Source: Ramlibacter sp.
GTDB taxonomy: Bacteria > Pseudomonadota > Gammaproteobacteria > Burkholderiales > Burkholderiaceae_C
Assembly: GCA_030695945.1 (NCBI GenBank)
Contig: JAUYOG010000012.1
Location: 1 to 45,852, forward strand
Direction: 5' to 3'
DNA length: 45,852 bases
In this document: piece by piece, positions 25,977-35,233 of the stretch
Position numbering within the stretch: the stretch's first letter is position 1
How the letters are laid out: every line of letters begins with the position of its first letter
Notes under the pieces: model-generated
What the model was told of the DNA's origin: nothing
The model's database searches: none
Seen by the model: only the letters and a program-made list of their open reading frames with translations
Made by a program: the position numbers and the translations under genes

Positions 25977-28361
25977 ATGGGCAATCCCGACCTCACCCCG
26001 CGCGAGTTGCCGCCCGGAGCGGTGGCCCTGGTGCCGATGCGCAACCTCGTGCTGTTCCCCCACGTCATGGCGCCCGTCACCGTGGGCCGTGCGCGGTCCA
26101 TTGCGGCGCTCGAACATGCCGTCGCCGGCGGCTGGCCCGTCGGCATCGTGCTGCAGAGGGATGCCACGCAGGACGACCCGGCGATCGCGGACCTGAACGC
26201 CGTCGGCACGCTCGCCGTCGTGGCCCACCACCTCAAGCACGAGGACAACCTGCAGCATGCGGTGTGCCAGGGTACGCAGCGCTTCAGGATCGTGGAGGCC
26301 CTCCCGGGTTATCCCTTCCTGGCCGCGAAAGTCGAACTGATCGAGGAGCCGGCGGACGATTCCGCGCATGGTCACGCGATGGCGCTGCAGCTGCGCCGCC
26401 GCGCACTGGAACTGCTGTCGCTGCTGCCGAGCCTGCCCGCCGAGATGGTGCATGCGCTGCAGACCACGCGCGGCACCGCCGAGCTGGCCGACATCACCGC
26501 GGGCGTGCTCGATGCCGAGATCGTGGAGAAGCAGGCGCTGCTGGAGACGGTGGGCACGTCCGAGCGGGTCGGCAAGCTGCTCAAGCTCATCTCGCACCGC
26601 ATCGAGGTGCTGCGGCTGTCCAAGGAAATCGGCGAGCGCACCAAGGAGCAGCTCGACGACCGCCAGCGCAAATACCTGCTGCGCGAGCAGCTCAAGACCA
26701 TCCAGCGGGAACTGGGCGAGAACGGCGGGGAGGACCCCGAGCTGGCGCAGCTGGAAGAGGCGATCGGCAAGGCCGGCATGCCGCCCGACATCGAGGCGCA
26801 GGCGCGCAAGGAGCTGCAGCGGCTGCGGGGGATGCACGAGGGCTCCAGCGAAGCCTCGATGCTGCGCACCTACATGGACTGGATGGTCGAGCTGCCGTGG
26901 GCGACGCCGGTGGAGACGCCGGTCGACCTGGAAGCCGCACGTGCCACCCTGGAGGCCGACCACTTCGGCCTGGAGAAGGTCAAGCAGCGCATCGTCGAGT
27001 TCCTCGCGGTGCGCAAGCTCAACCCGCAGGGCCGTGCGCCCATCCTGTGCTTCGTCGGCCCGCCGGGTGTGGGCAAGACCTCGCTCGGCCAGAGCATCGC
27101 GCGTGCGCTGCAGCGCCCGTTCGTGCGCGTGTCGCTGGGCGGCGTGCACGACGAAGCGGAAATCCGCGGCCACCGCCGAACCTACATTGGCGCGCTGCCC
27201 GGCAACATCGTGCAGGGGTTGCGCAAGGCCGGCGCGCGCGATTGCGTGATGATGCTCGACGAGGTGGACAAGCTCACCGCCAGCGCGCACGGGGACCCGT
27301 CCGCCGCGCTGCTCGAGGTGCTCGATCCCGAGCAGAACAACACGTTTCGCGACAACTACCTCGGCGTGCCGTTCGACCTGAGCCGGGTGGTCTTCATCGC
27401 CACCGCCAACGTGATCGACAACGTGCCCGGCCCGGTGCGCGACCGCATGGAGGTGATCGAGCTGCCCGGCTACACGCAGGAGGAGAAGCTGCAGATCGCG
27501 CGGGCTTACCTGGTGGCGCGGCAGCGCGAGGCCAACGGCTTGACGGAGGGCCAGTGCGAGCTGACGGACGAGGCGCTTTCCTCCATCGTGGCGGACTACA
27601 CCCGCGAGGCGGGGGTGCGCCAGCTGGAACGCGAGATCGGCCGCGCGATGCGGCATGCGGCGATGAAGGTCGCCGAGGGGTCGGCGCAAAAGGTCCACAT
27701 CGGTGCGCCCGAGCTGGACGCCGTCCTGGGCGCGCCGAAATTCGAACGCGAGGTGGCCTTGCGCAGTGGCATCGCCGGGGTGGCCACGGGCCTCGCCTGG
27801 ACGCCCGTGGGCGGCGAGATCCTCTTCATCGAGGCGACGCGCGTCGCGGGCAGCGGCAAGCTCACGCTGACCGGCCAGCTGGGCGACGTGATGAAGGAGA
27901 GCGCGCAGGCGGCGATCACGCTCGTCAAGTCGCGCGCCTTCAGCCTCGGCCTCACGCCCGCCGCGTTCGAGTCCATGGACCTGCACATGCACATCCCGGC
28001 GGGCGCCATCCCCAAGGACGGCCCGAGCGCCGGCGTGGCGATGTTCATCGCGCTGGCCTCGCTGTTCACCAACCGGCCCGTGCGCCCCGATGTCGGGATG
28101 ACCGGCGAGATCAGCCTGCGCGGGCTGGTGCTGCCCGTGGGCGGGATCAAGGAGAAGATGCTGGCGGCGCAGCGCGCCGGCCTGCGCATCGTGATGCTGC
28201 CGGCGCGCAACATGAGGGAACTGCGTGACCTGCCGGCCAGCACGCGCGCGGCGATGGAGTTCGTCCCGCTGGAGAACGTGGACGATGCGATCCGGTGCGC
28301 GCTGGCGGTGCCGGGCCCGGAAGTTGCCGCGCCCGAAGCGCCGGAGCCGGTGCTGGCGTAG
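25977..28361 (+). CDS. lon: Lon protease (LonA type), accessory copy
   Basis: A 794-residue ATP-dependent serine protease. The LON substrate-binding domain covers about 1-210. The AAA+ module has Walker A GPPGVGKT (361-368) and Walker B MMLDEVDK. The protease domain has catalytic Ser684 (KDGPSAGVAM) and Lys727 (GGIKEK). It is co-transcribed with uspA and not next to clpX or hupB, the usual neighbours of housekeeping lon, so it is probably a second copy. The C-terminus ends in a short acidic/proline tail. The 600-nt gap after it holds two structured repeats. Confidence 0.95.
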   Translation: MGNPDLTPRELPPGAVALVPMRNLVLFPHVMAPVTVGRARSIAALEHAVAGGWPVGIVLQRDATQDDPAIADLNAVGTLAVVAHHLKHEDNLQHAVCQGTQRFRIVEALPGYPFLAAKVELIEEPADDSAHGHAMALQLRRRALELLSLLPSLPAEMVHALQTTRGTAELADITAGVLDAEIVEKQALLETVGTSERVGKLLKLISHRIEVLRLSKEIGERTKEQLDDRQRKYLLREQLKTIQRELGENGGEDPELAQLEEAIGKAGMPPDIEAQARKELQRLRGMHEGSSEASMLRTYMDWMVELPWATPVETPVDLEAARATLEADHFGLEKVKQRIVEFLAVRKLNPQGRAPILCFVGPPGVGKTSLGQSIARALQRPFVRVSLGGVHDEAEIRGHRRTYIGALPGNIVQGLRKAGARDCVMMLDEVDKLTASAHGDPSAALLEVLDPEQNNTFRDNYLGVPFDLSRVVFIATANVIDNVPGPVRDRMEVIELPGYTQEEKLQIARAYLVARQREANGLTEGQCELTDEALSSIVADYTREAGVRQLEREIGRAMRHAAMKVAEGSAQKVHIGAPELDAVLGAPKFEREVALRSGIAGVATGLAWTPVGGEILFIEATRVAGSGKLTLTGQLGDVMKESAQAAITLVKSRAFSLGLTPAAFESMDLHMHIPAGAIPKDGPSAGVAMFIALASLFTNRPVRPDVGMTGEISLRGLVLPVGGIKEKMLAAQRAGLRIVMLPARNMRELRDLPASTRAAMEFVPLENVDDAIRCALAVPGPEVAAPEAPEPVLA

Positions 28362-28381
28362 ACGGGATGCTGCTTCGCGTC

Positions 28382-28612
28382 GCGCCAGGCGGCACCCGGC
28401 AACGGCTCATACTGTGACGGTCGTCGCACTGCGACGACTCCGCTCCGCTACCCTCGGCCTGGGGCCGGCGCCGTACAACTCGCAGAGCGCCTAAGGCCGC
28501 TCTGCTCAAACAGGTACGGCGAGCATGAAACGTAGCGCGCTGCGCGCGCCCGTCCCCAGACCGAGCCGCTACGCCGCCACAGAAATCGCCGCCGCCGGGC
28601 ACCGCCTGACGC
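28382..28612 (+). repeat. Structured inverted-end repeat, copy 3 (subtype B)
   Basis: A 231-nt element 20 nt after the lon stop. The arms 28382-28404 and 28590-28612 are inverted with 18 of 23 matches; all five differences are transitions and become G-U pairs if the minus strand is transcribed. It has a perfect 8-bp hairpin GTCGTCGC-ACT-GCGACGAC (28420-28438). The family core is at about 28505-28534 (GCTCAAACAGG followed by GCGAGCATGAAACG). Its first 151 nt recur at the right edge of the window. Confidence 0.75.
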
Positions 28613-28660
28613 TCAGGCACCGTGGGGGCACGCCACCGGTGGCGCGCCAACACTGTCTCT

Positions 28661-28898
28661 GCAAAGCCGCGTGCGGGTGGGCTGTGTCGCGCAATCAGAC
28701 GAGGCGCCTGCGATGGCCGGTTTTGCGGCCGGCGCGCTTGCGCGCTTCGTGAACTGACTCATCGCGCCTGTTCGAACGAAGCGGCCCCAGGGCGCGCAGT
28801 GAGTTGCGCGATGCGGCCGCAAAACCGGTCATCGCAGGTTCAGTCGGCGTAGCCGACCGCCTTGTCGCGCGGCACAGCCCACCCGTGCGCGGCTTTGC
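28661..28898 (-). repeat. Structured inverted-end repeat, copy 4, with two nested palindromes
   Basis: A 238-nt element between lon and the convergent phosphatase gene. The outer arms 28661-28692 and 28867-28898 (32 nt) match at 29 positions, and the three differences are G-U compatible. The inner arms 28707-28731 and 28814-28838 (25 nt) match at 24 positions, the remaining one again G-U compatible. The core is on the minus strand (about 28745-28785). It could act as a strong bidirectional terminator for the two convergent genes. The remaining gap, 28899-28968, shows nothing recognisable. Confidence 0.8.
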
Positions 28899-28968
28899 CG
28901 CGAAGCCCATGAGAGCAAACAGCAAGCATCCAATGGATTGCGGGTCGAGCCCGCAATGACATGACTTC

Positions 28969-30615
28969 CTACCGCAGCGGCAGCGGCTTGCCCTCGCTCG
29001 CCGAAGGGGGCGAAACATGCAGCACGCGCGCGAGCGTCGGCGCGATGTCGACGACTTCGACGGGCGTGTCCACGCGCCCGGGCTTCACCCACTTCGGGCC
29101 GTACACCAGGATCGGCACCTGCGTGTCGTAGGGATGGGGCGAGCCGTGCGTGGCCGACGATCCGCTGCTCGAGGCGAACATCCAGTTGGGCTTGAGCGTG
29201 AACTGGACTTCGCCCGAGACATCCGCATGCCAGGCGAGGCGCGACGCGGCGAAGTGCGGAGCGCCGGCACGGCTGCCGGCGAGGAGCTCCTTGCGCGTGT
29301 ACGCGGTATCGAAACCCGGCTCGGCCAACAGCAGGCGCCGCGCCTCCTCGGCCACCGCATCCAGGTCCACCTGCTTTTGCGCGATGAGCTTCTTGTCCAG
29401 CAGCAGCGAGGCGGATGAATAGTTCATCACCCACTTGCCCTCGCCGAAGCGTTGCGCCAGGCCGGCGTTGATCCGCTCCAGCGCCTGGCGCGAGTTGACG
29501 CGGCCGGCGTCCATGCCCTTCGACTGCGAGTGTTCCGGCGCGGGCATGAACCCGTGGTCGGCCGTGAGGACGACGAGGTAGTTGTCCTTGCCGACGGCCT
29601 GGTCCAGGTCGCGGAAGAACGCCTGCAGCATCCGGTCCAGCTGCAGCACGTGGTCGTGCGAGAGGCGCGACTCCGCGCTCCAGCGGTGGTTCACGTAATC
29701 GTGGCCCGACAGGCTGACCGCCAGGATGTCGGGCGCGTCGTCGCGGCCCAGCTGCTCGCCGGCGATCGCGGCGCGAGCGAACTCCAACGCCAGCAAGTCG
29801 CCGAACGGGCTGGACAGCAGCGCGGAGTAGTAGGCCGGGCCGGGCGCGTCGTCCGCCGCCACGCCCATCATCATCGGCAGCTTGCCGCCACGCGGACCGA
29901 ACCAGGGCTGGCTGTCGGCGATCGAGCGCGCGTAAGCGGCCTCGGGCAGCAGCGGCTTCCACTCGGTCTTGAAGAAGCGGTCGGCCGGCTTCCCGGCATT
30001 GAACTCCGCCACCCATGCGGGATGCTGCTGCATGTAGAACGTGGTGGAGGCGAACTGGCCGCTGGAACCCATGTACATGTAGGCGGTGCCCGTTTGGCCC
30101 GCGGGCAGGATCGCGCCGCGGTCCTTGCCCGAGATCGCGATCACCTTGGAACGCGCGTCCGCCTTGCGCAGCGCGTCACCCACGGTTTCCACCTTCAGGT
30201 TGCGCGGGCTGGTGCCGTCCAGCGGGTTGGTCTTGTGGCCGATGTAGGTTGCGGCGGTGTCGCCGGTGTTGTACACCTGCGCGCCGGTGGCGGGGTCGCG
30301 CCATTCATTGCCGATCACGCCGGTGCGGTGCGGATAGGCGCCGGTGAGCATGGCGGCGTGGCCGGCGGCCGTCACCGTGAACGCGTGCTTGTAGTGCGCG
30401 TCGGCGAACCAGGCGCCGCGATCGAGGAAGCGCGCGAAGCCGTCCGGCGCGAGCTGGTCGCGGTAGGCCAGCACCTGGCGTTGCGGCAGTCCGTCGACGG
30501 CCATGAAGACGACCAGCCGGGGCTTGTCCCCCGCGGCGGGAGTGCCCGCGCAGGCGGCCAGCAGGGCCGCGAGAAAAGTTGCTGAAACGAGGCGGAAGGA
30601 GCGTGAGTTCGTCAT
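28969..30615 (-). CDS. PafA-like alkaline phosphatase lipoprotein
   Basis: A 548-residue alkaline phosphatase-superfamily enzyme of the phosphodiesterase/PafA branch. A lipoprotein signal ends in LLAAC (Cys22). Metal ligands and nucleophile are visible: Asp41 (MAVDGLP), nucleophile Thr82 (TVTAAGH), SGHDYVNH, LTADHGF and the C-terminal THGSPHPYD. It should hydrolyse phosphate monoesters in the periplasm. It is transcribed away from the methyltransferase gene in the same direction, after a gap of 50 nt. No Pho box was recognised upstream. Confidence 0.9.
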   Translation of the reverse strand: MTNSRSFRLVSATFLAALLAACAGTPAAGDKPRLVVFMAVDGLPQRQVLAYRDQLAPDGFARFLDRGAWFADAHYKHAFTVTAAGHAAMLTGAYPHRTGVIGNEWRDPATGAQVYNTGDTAATYIGHKTNPLDGTSPRNLKVETVGDALRKADARSKVIAISGKDRGAILPAGQTGTAYMYMGSSGQFASTTFYMQQHPAWVAEFNAGKPADRFFKTEWKPLLPEAAYARSIADSQPWFGPRGGKLPMMMGVAADDAPGPAYYSALLSSPFGDLLALEFARAAIAGEQLGRDDAPDILAVSLSGHDYVNHRWSAESRLSHDHVLQLDRMLQAFFRDLDQAVGKDNYLVVLTADHGFMPAPEHSQSKGMDAGRVNSRQALERINAGLAQRFGEGKWVMNYSSASLLLDKKLIAQKQVDLDAVAEEARRLLLAEPGFDTAYTRKELLAGSRAGAPHFAASRLAWHADVSGEVQFTLKPNWMFASSSGSSATHGSPHPYDTQVPILVYGPKWVKPGRVDTPVEVVDIAPTLARVLHVSPPSASEGKPLPLR

Positions 30616-30665
30616 GGGGCGCTAGGTTAACGCAGCCGCCCCCGCCCCGGGAACCGGGTTTGCGC

Positions 30666-31325
30666 TCAGTGCAGGTCGGGCGAATACACGCCGCTGGCGA
30701 TGTAGATGCCGCCGAACAGCAATGACCGCACGTCCACGTCGATCAGCCTGCGGGCCAGCATGTCCCACGGGCGGCCCAGGCCGTCGAAGGACGTCACCGA
30801 ATACATCGCCGCCAGCAGCACGAAGCCATTGGTCGGCCAGGCCCAGGCCGGCCCCCACTGCAAGCCGGATGCCACCACCCGGGCGCCGCGCTTGAGGTGC
30901 GAGAGCACATTGGCGAGGGCCGCGCGCTCGCGCAGCACGTCGTGCGTGAAATGGAACAGCGCCGCATCGGCCTGCACCGGGATCCGCGCGGTGGCGGCCG
31001 GCGCGCACACCAGGTCGACATTGCGCCAGTGGTGCTCGTCCACGCGGGCTTGCGCCCTGGCCAGCATCTCGGGGCACTGCTCGATGCCCACGATGCGGCC
31101 CGTCCTTCCGACGCGCTCGTGGATCGGCTCGAACGAGAGGCCGGTGCCACACCCCACGTCCAGCACTGTGTCGCCACGATGCAGGGCGAGGCGGGCTATG
31201 GCTTCGCTACGGATGGGCTCGAACAGCGCCAGCTCGGTGTCGTAGCCGGGGGCGCGCCGGCGGTATTGCGCCAGCGCGGCGGAACGGTCGGGCGCCCGGC
31301 GCGTGGCCGGAAACTGCAACGCCAT
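30666..31325 (-). CDS. Class I SAM-dependent methyltransferase
   Basis: A 219-residue Rossmann-fold methyltransferase with motif I VLDVGCGTGLSFE (about 54-66), the post-I acidic segment VGIEQCPEM and a C-terminal region with a hydrophobic stretch (FVLLAAMYSV). The substrate is unknown. GAGG precedes the ATG, and the gene starts 10 nt after the stop of the upstream universal stress gene on the same strand, so the two form an operon. Confidence 0.87.
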   Translation of the reverse strand: MALQFPATRRAPDRSAALAQYRRRAPGYDTELALFEPIRSEAIARLALHRGDTVLDVGCGTGLSFEPIHERVGRTGRIVGIEQCPEMLARAQARVDEHHWRNVDLVCAPAATARIPVQADAALFHFTHDVLRERAALANVLSHLKRGARVVASGLQWGPAWAWPTNGFVLLAAMYSVTSFDGLGRPWDMLARRLIDVDVRSLLFGGIYIASGVYSPDLH

Positions 31326-31335
31326 GATGACCTCG

Positions 31336-31773
31336 CTAATGCGTGATGACGACCAGCACGCTGCAGGGCGCGTGCTCGATCAAGGCGCCGGAGATGGACC
31401 CGCGCCACCACCGCGCGGCCCAGCTGTCCAGGTGCTTGTGGCCCACGACGACCAGGTTGGCTTCGATCTTGCGGGCGTACTTCGTGATCTCGTCCACGGC
31501 CTCGCCCACCAGCACTTCACCGCGCGCGGCATAGCCGGCCTCGGACAGCCGGCGCAGGCCGTCGTCGAGGACGGCGCGGTGCTTCTTCTTTTCGCGCTCC
31601 TCGAGTTCCATGTCGTAGACGCCGCCTTCCAGCCCCACGAAGCTCATGGCCGAGGGCATCACGGCGATGAGGAAGAGCTCGGACTGGCTCCAGTGCGCCA
31701 GATCCTGGCAATCCAGCAGGGCCTTCTGCCCGGCGTCGGAGCCGTCGTATGCGAGCAGGATTCGTTTGTACAT
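31336..31773 (-). CDS. Universal stress protein, UspA family (second copy)
   Basis: A 145-residue Usp beginning YKRILLAYDGSDAGQKAL. The ATP-binding signature is present in altered form (VGHKHLDSWAARWWRGSISG), with two tryptophans where small residues are common. GGGAGAG precedes the ATG at 31773. It is transcribed with the methyltransferase gene. No FNR-like box is found in the 108-nt gap to cobQ, unlike the Usp at 25496. Confidence 0.9.
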   Translation of the reverse strand: MYKRILLAYDGSDAGQKALLDCQDLAHWSQSELFLIAVMPSAMSFVGLEGGVYDMELEEREKKKHRAVLDDGLRRLSEAGYAARGEVLVGEAVDEITKYARKIEANLVVVGHKHLDSWAARWWRGSISGALIEHAPCSVLVVITH

Positions 31774-31881
31774 AGGCTCTCCCGTTGTTTGGGGGCGGCA
31801 TGGCTGACGGGCCAAGCATAGACCGTGAACGGCCGCCGCACAACAGCGTTTAGCCAGAGGTTGCCCTAACTCAGGAGCCCC

Positions 31882-33444
31882 TCATTCCGTTTCCGTCCCG
31901 GGAGCACGGGCGGCAGGCGCTCCCGCGGGATCGCGGATCAGGCCCTGGATGGCACCCGCGGCAAAGTGAAGATCGATGAAATCGGCCAGGCCGTCGAACA
32001 CGCTCTCCAGCGTGGGCACGCTGGCCCCGAACAGCGCGTGCAGGATGCCTGCGTCCTCGAACAGGCCGTGCAGGTACACGCCCAGCACGTTGCCCTGTTC
32101 GTTCTGCCACGCCAGGCCGTCCGCCATCGCGACCCGCCCCGGCGCCATCCCGGCGTGCTGGGACGTGCGGCCATTGTGGATCTCGTAGCCCGACACCTCG
32201 GCGCCGGAAAGCGACGCCCACGGCCCGCTCATCCCGCCGAAGCGCGACCGCGTCTTCTTCACCAGCTTGGCCGGCTCGAAGACGGTCACCAGGGGCAGCA
32301 GGCCCAGGCCGGGCCCGTTGCCATCGATGCCCTGCGTGTCGATCAGCGCCTCGCCGAGCATCTGCAGCCCGCCGCAGATGCCCAGCACCGCGCCGCCTTG
32401 TTGCGCGTGTTGCGCGATTGCGCGGTCCAGGCCCTGCGAACGCAGCCAGGCCAGGTCGCCGGTGGTGTGCTTGGAGCCGGGCAGGATGATCCAGTCGGCG
32501 CGCGCGAGGTCGGCCGGCGAGCGGGCCCACACCAGGCGCACGCCCGGCACGTTCTTGAGCGCCTGGAATTCGTCGAGGTTGCTGATGCGCGGGTAGGCCA
32601 CGACGGCGACGGTTTTGTGCACGGCGCCGCCATGGGCGCTGCGCTCGTCGAACACGCCGTCTTCGTCCGGCAGGCCGTGCTGGTGCCACATCGGCAGGGT
32701 CGCCACGGTAGGGATGCCGGTCAGCTCTTCGAGCATGCGGGGCCCTGGCTCGAGCAGCGACGAGTCGCCCCGGAATTTGTTCAGCACGAAGCCCCGCACC
32801 AGCTCGCGTTCGGCTTGGCCGAGCAGCGCCCAGGTGCCGTACAGGTGCGCGAAGGCGCCGCCGCGGTCGATGTCGGTCACGAGCAGGCAGCTCGCATCGG
32901 CATGCCGCGCGACCCGCATGTTGACGATGTCGCTGTGCTTCAGGTTGATCTCGGCGGGCGAGCCCGCGCCCTCGATCACCACGACATCGTTCTGCGCGCG
33001 CAACTCGTCGAGCGCCCGCGTGATCGCCGGCCACACCTTCGCGCCGCGCTCGTGCCATGGCATGCGGGTGAGCTCGTCGTCCACCCGGCCGAGCAGCACC
33101 ACCTGGCTGTGCATGTCGCTTTCCGGCTTGAGCAGCAGCGGGTTCATGCGCACATCGGGTTCGGCCCGCGCCGCGAGCGCCTGGAAATACTGCGCGCTGC
33201 CGATCTCGCCGCCGGCGTCCTGGCGACGGGCCGCCCCTAGCCAGGACACGGCCCCCTCGGGGGGCAGCGCAGTACGCGAAGCGACAAGCGTGGGGGCTAC
33301 GACCCGCGCGTTGTTGCTCATGTTCTGCGCCTTGAACGGCGCGACCTTCAGGCCCTGCCGCGCGTACCAGCGGCACAGGGCCGTGGCCAGCCAGCTCTTG
33401 CCCGCGCCGCTGGTCGTGCCCAGGACCATCACGCAACGTGCCAT
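31882..33444 (-). CDS. cobQ: Cobyric acid synthase CobQ with an internal insertion
   Basis: A 520-residue glutamine-dependent amidotransferase that amidates four side chains of adenosylcobyrinate a,c-diamide. The ATP-binding part shows VLGTTSGAGKSWLA and FKAQNMSNNARVV. The glutaminase half has the nucleophile in GICGGLQMLGE and the catalytic His in GVYLHGLFED. Between NNARVV and GGEIG there are about 28 residues that are absent from the family, encoded by 33213-33298. The reading frame is intact, and the site is a loop near the nucleotide-binding region. It is the last gene of the B12 operon; no clear ribosome binding site is seen. Confidence 0.92.
   Translation of the reverse strand: MARCVMVLGTTSGAGKSWLATALCRWYARQGLKVAPFKAQNMSNNARVVAPTLVASRTALPPEGAVSWLGAARRQDAGGEIGSAQYFQALAARAEPDVRMNPLLLKPESDMHSQVVLLGRVDDELTRMPWHERGAKVWPAITRALDELRAQNDVVVIEGAGSPAEINLKHSDIVNMRVARHADASCLLVTDIDRGGAFAHLYGTWALLGQAERELVRGFVLNKFRGDSSLLEPGPRMLEELTGIPTVATLPMWHQHGLPDEDGVFDERSAHGGAVHKTVAVVAYPRISNLDEFQALKNVPGVRLVWARSPADLARADWIILPGSKHTTGDLAWLRSQGLDRAIAQHAQQGGAVLGICGGLQMLGEALIDTQGIDGNGPGLGLLPLVTVFEPAKLVKKTRSRFGGMSGPWASLSGAEVSGYEIHNGRTSQHAGMAPGRVAMADGLAWQNEQGNVLGVYLHGLFEDAGILHALFGASVPTLESVFDGLADFIDLHFAAGAIQGLIRDPAGAPAARAPGTETE
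33213..33298 (-). repeat. Palindromic repeat-like insertion inside cobQ
   Basis: About 84 nt in frame. On the minus strand it reads GCCCCCACGCTTGTCGCTTC..., then a CCCCCCGAGGGGGC palindrome. From memory, not from a search, this resembles a short palindromic intergenic repeat common in Comamonadaceae genomes. Its length is a multiple of three and it contains no stop. Confidence 0.6.
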
Positions 33445-33470
33445 ATGGGGGCCGGATTCCAATTGAATCC

Positions 33471-34247
33471 TCACTCGTTGGGCAGCGCGACCCACTGCCC
33501 CGCCAGCGAGTGGATGCCGATGCGCCGCTGGAACACCTCCTCCAGCGCGCGGTGCGTCGCCGCGTCGCTGCAGCGGCCCTGGTGCACGACCTTCCCCGCG
33601 TCCATCACGACCATTTCGTCGGCGTGCAGCGCCATGGTGATCTCGTGCAGCACCGACAGCGCCGTGCCGCCGCGCTCGACGTGGCGGCGCACGATGCGCA
33701 GCCAGTCCGACTGGTGCGGCGGGTCGAGGTTGGCAAGCGGTTCGTCCATCAGCAGCAGCGGCGCCTGCACGGCCAGCGCCCGCGCCAGCAGCACCCGCTG
33801 GCGCTCGCCGCCCGAGAGGCTGCCGAGGGAACGGCGGCGCCACTCCCAGCATTGCGTCTCCTGCATGGCCGCCTGCACGGCCGCGTGGTCCTGCGCGCTC
33901 GCGGCGCCCAGCCAGGGCTGGTGCGGCAGGCGGCCGAGCATCACGACGTCCTGCGCCAGCAGGTCTTCCGCGCCGCCCTCGTTCTGTCCCAGCCAGGCCA
34001 GCGTCCGGGCGCGCTCCCTGTGGCTCCAGGCCGCAGCATCGCGGTCCAGCATCCGCACGTGCCCGTGGTGGGGCAGCAACTGCGACAGCGCCTTGAGCAA
34101 GGTGCTCTTGCCGGCGCCGTTGGGGCCGACCACCGTGGTCCAGCGGCCGGCCGGCAAGGCGAGGTCCACGCCATGCAACACTTCGGTGCCGCCCAGCGTG
34201 ACGCGCAGGCCATCGGCCTCCAGCGCGATGGGCGGGCCCGAAGTCAC
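33471..34247 (-). CDS. btuD: Cobalamin ABC transporter ATP-binding protein BtuD
   Basis: A 258-residue ABC ATPase with Walker A VGPNGAGKST, signature LSGGERQRV, Walker B LLLMDEPLANLD and the H-loop in VLHEITMALH. The start is GTG at 34247, overlapping the btuC stop by 4 nt (GTGA), which means translational coupling. It powers import of vitamin B12 across the inner membrane with the neighbouring BtuC and BtuF. Confidence 0.93.
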   Translation of the reverse strand: MTSGPPIALEADGLRVTLGGTEVLHGVDLALPAGRWTTVVGPNGAGKSTLLKALSQLLPHHGHVRMLDRDAAAWSHRERARTLAWLGQNEGGAEDLLAQDVVMLGRLPHQPWLGAASAQDHAAVQAAMQETQCWEWRRRSLGSLSGGERQRVLLARALAVQAPLLLMDEPLANLDPPHQSDWLRIVRRHVERGGTALSVLHEITMALHADEMVVMDAGKVVHQGRCSDAATHRALEEVFQRRIGIHSLAGQWVALPNE

Positions 34248-35233
34248 AGCGGCCTCCGGTGCATCAGCCACAACAGGTAGCCGCCGCCAAGCACGGCCGT
34301 GAGCACGCCCACCGGCAACTCGCGCGGCGCCAGCAGCCAGCGCGCAAGCACGTCGGCCGCCAGCAGCAACACGCCACCGGCAAGAGCGGCCAGCGGCAGC
34401 AGCCAGCGGTGCGTCGGCTTGACGGCGGCGCGCACCAGGTGCGGCGCCACCAGCCCGATGAAGGCGATCAGCCCCACCTGCGCGACGGCGGCGCCGGTGG
34501 CCAGCGCCATCACGCCGATCAGCACGATGCGCACCGGCCCCAGGGCGACGCCCAGGCTCTGCGCCGTGGTGTCGCCCAGCGACAGCGCATCCAGCGCCCG
34601 GCTGAACACCACCGAGGCCGCGAGACTCACGGCGAACAACGCGGCCAGCAGGCCGACGCTGGCCCAGCCGAGGAAGCCGGTGGTCCCGAGCAGGAAAGCC
34701 TGCATCGCCCGCATGATGTCGGGCACCCAGAACATCACCAGCGCCGCGACGGCGCCGAAAACCATGCCGACGACGATGCCCGCCAGCAGCAGGCGCAGCG
34801 TGTGCTGCACGCCCTTGGCCAGTCCCAGGGTCACGAGCACCGCGGCCACGGCGCCGGCGAACGCCGCGCCCGTCAGGCCCAGGCGCGCCAACCAGCCACC
34901 GGCCGCCATCGGCGACGCGCCGATCAGCACCAGCAGCACCGCCACGCCGAGCGCGGCGCCGGTGGCGCTGCCGAGCAGGTACGGGTCCGCCAGCGGGTTG
35001 CGGAAGAGCCCCTGCGCGACCGCGCCGGCCAGGCCGAGCAGCGCTCCTGCCACCCACGCGCCGAGCGTGCGCGGCAGGCGGATGTCCCAGAGGATGGCGG
35101 CCGAGGCCTCGCCGCTGCGCGTCCAGACGGGTTCCCACCCGAGGCTGCCGACGGCGACGCCCGCGATGCACAGCAGCAGCGACGCGGCCAGCAGCCACAC
35201 CGCAAGGGTGAGCGGGGAGCGTAACGGGGTCAT
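34244..35233 (-). CDS. btuC: Cobalamin ABC transporter permease BtuC
   Basis: A 329-residue FecCD/BtuC-type permease with about ten transmembrane segments. Typical blocks are LPRTLGAWVAGALLGLAGA, FRNPLADPYLLG, and GLIAFIGLVAPHLVRA, the last being the coupling region to the ATPase. It overlaps btuF by 4 nt at its start and btuD by 4 nt at its end. Confidence 0.94.
   Translation of the reverse strand: MTPLRSPLTLAVWLLAASLLLCIAGVAVGSLGWEPVWTRSGEASAAILWDIRLPRTLGAWVAGALLGLAGAVAQGLFRNPLADPYLLGSATGAALGVAVLLVLIGASPMAAGGWLARLGLTGAAFAGAVAAVLVTLGLAKGVQHTLRLLLAGIVVGMVFGAVAALVMFWVPDIMRAMQAFLLGTTGFLGWASVGLLAALFAVSLAASVVFSRALDALSLGDTTAQSLGVALGPVRIVLIGVMALATGAAVAQVGLIAFIGLVAPHLVRAAVKPTHRWLLPLAALAGGVLLLAADVLARWLLAPRELPVGVLTAVLGGGYLLWLMHRRPL

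Noticed and set aside
28661..28898. tRNA or rRNA-like gene
   Set aside because: The long palindromes have no cloverleaf, anticodon or CCA-end features. No tRNA was recognised anywhere in the window, though by eye a single tRNA could be missed.
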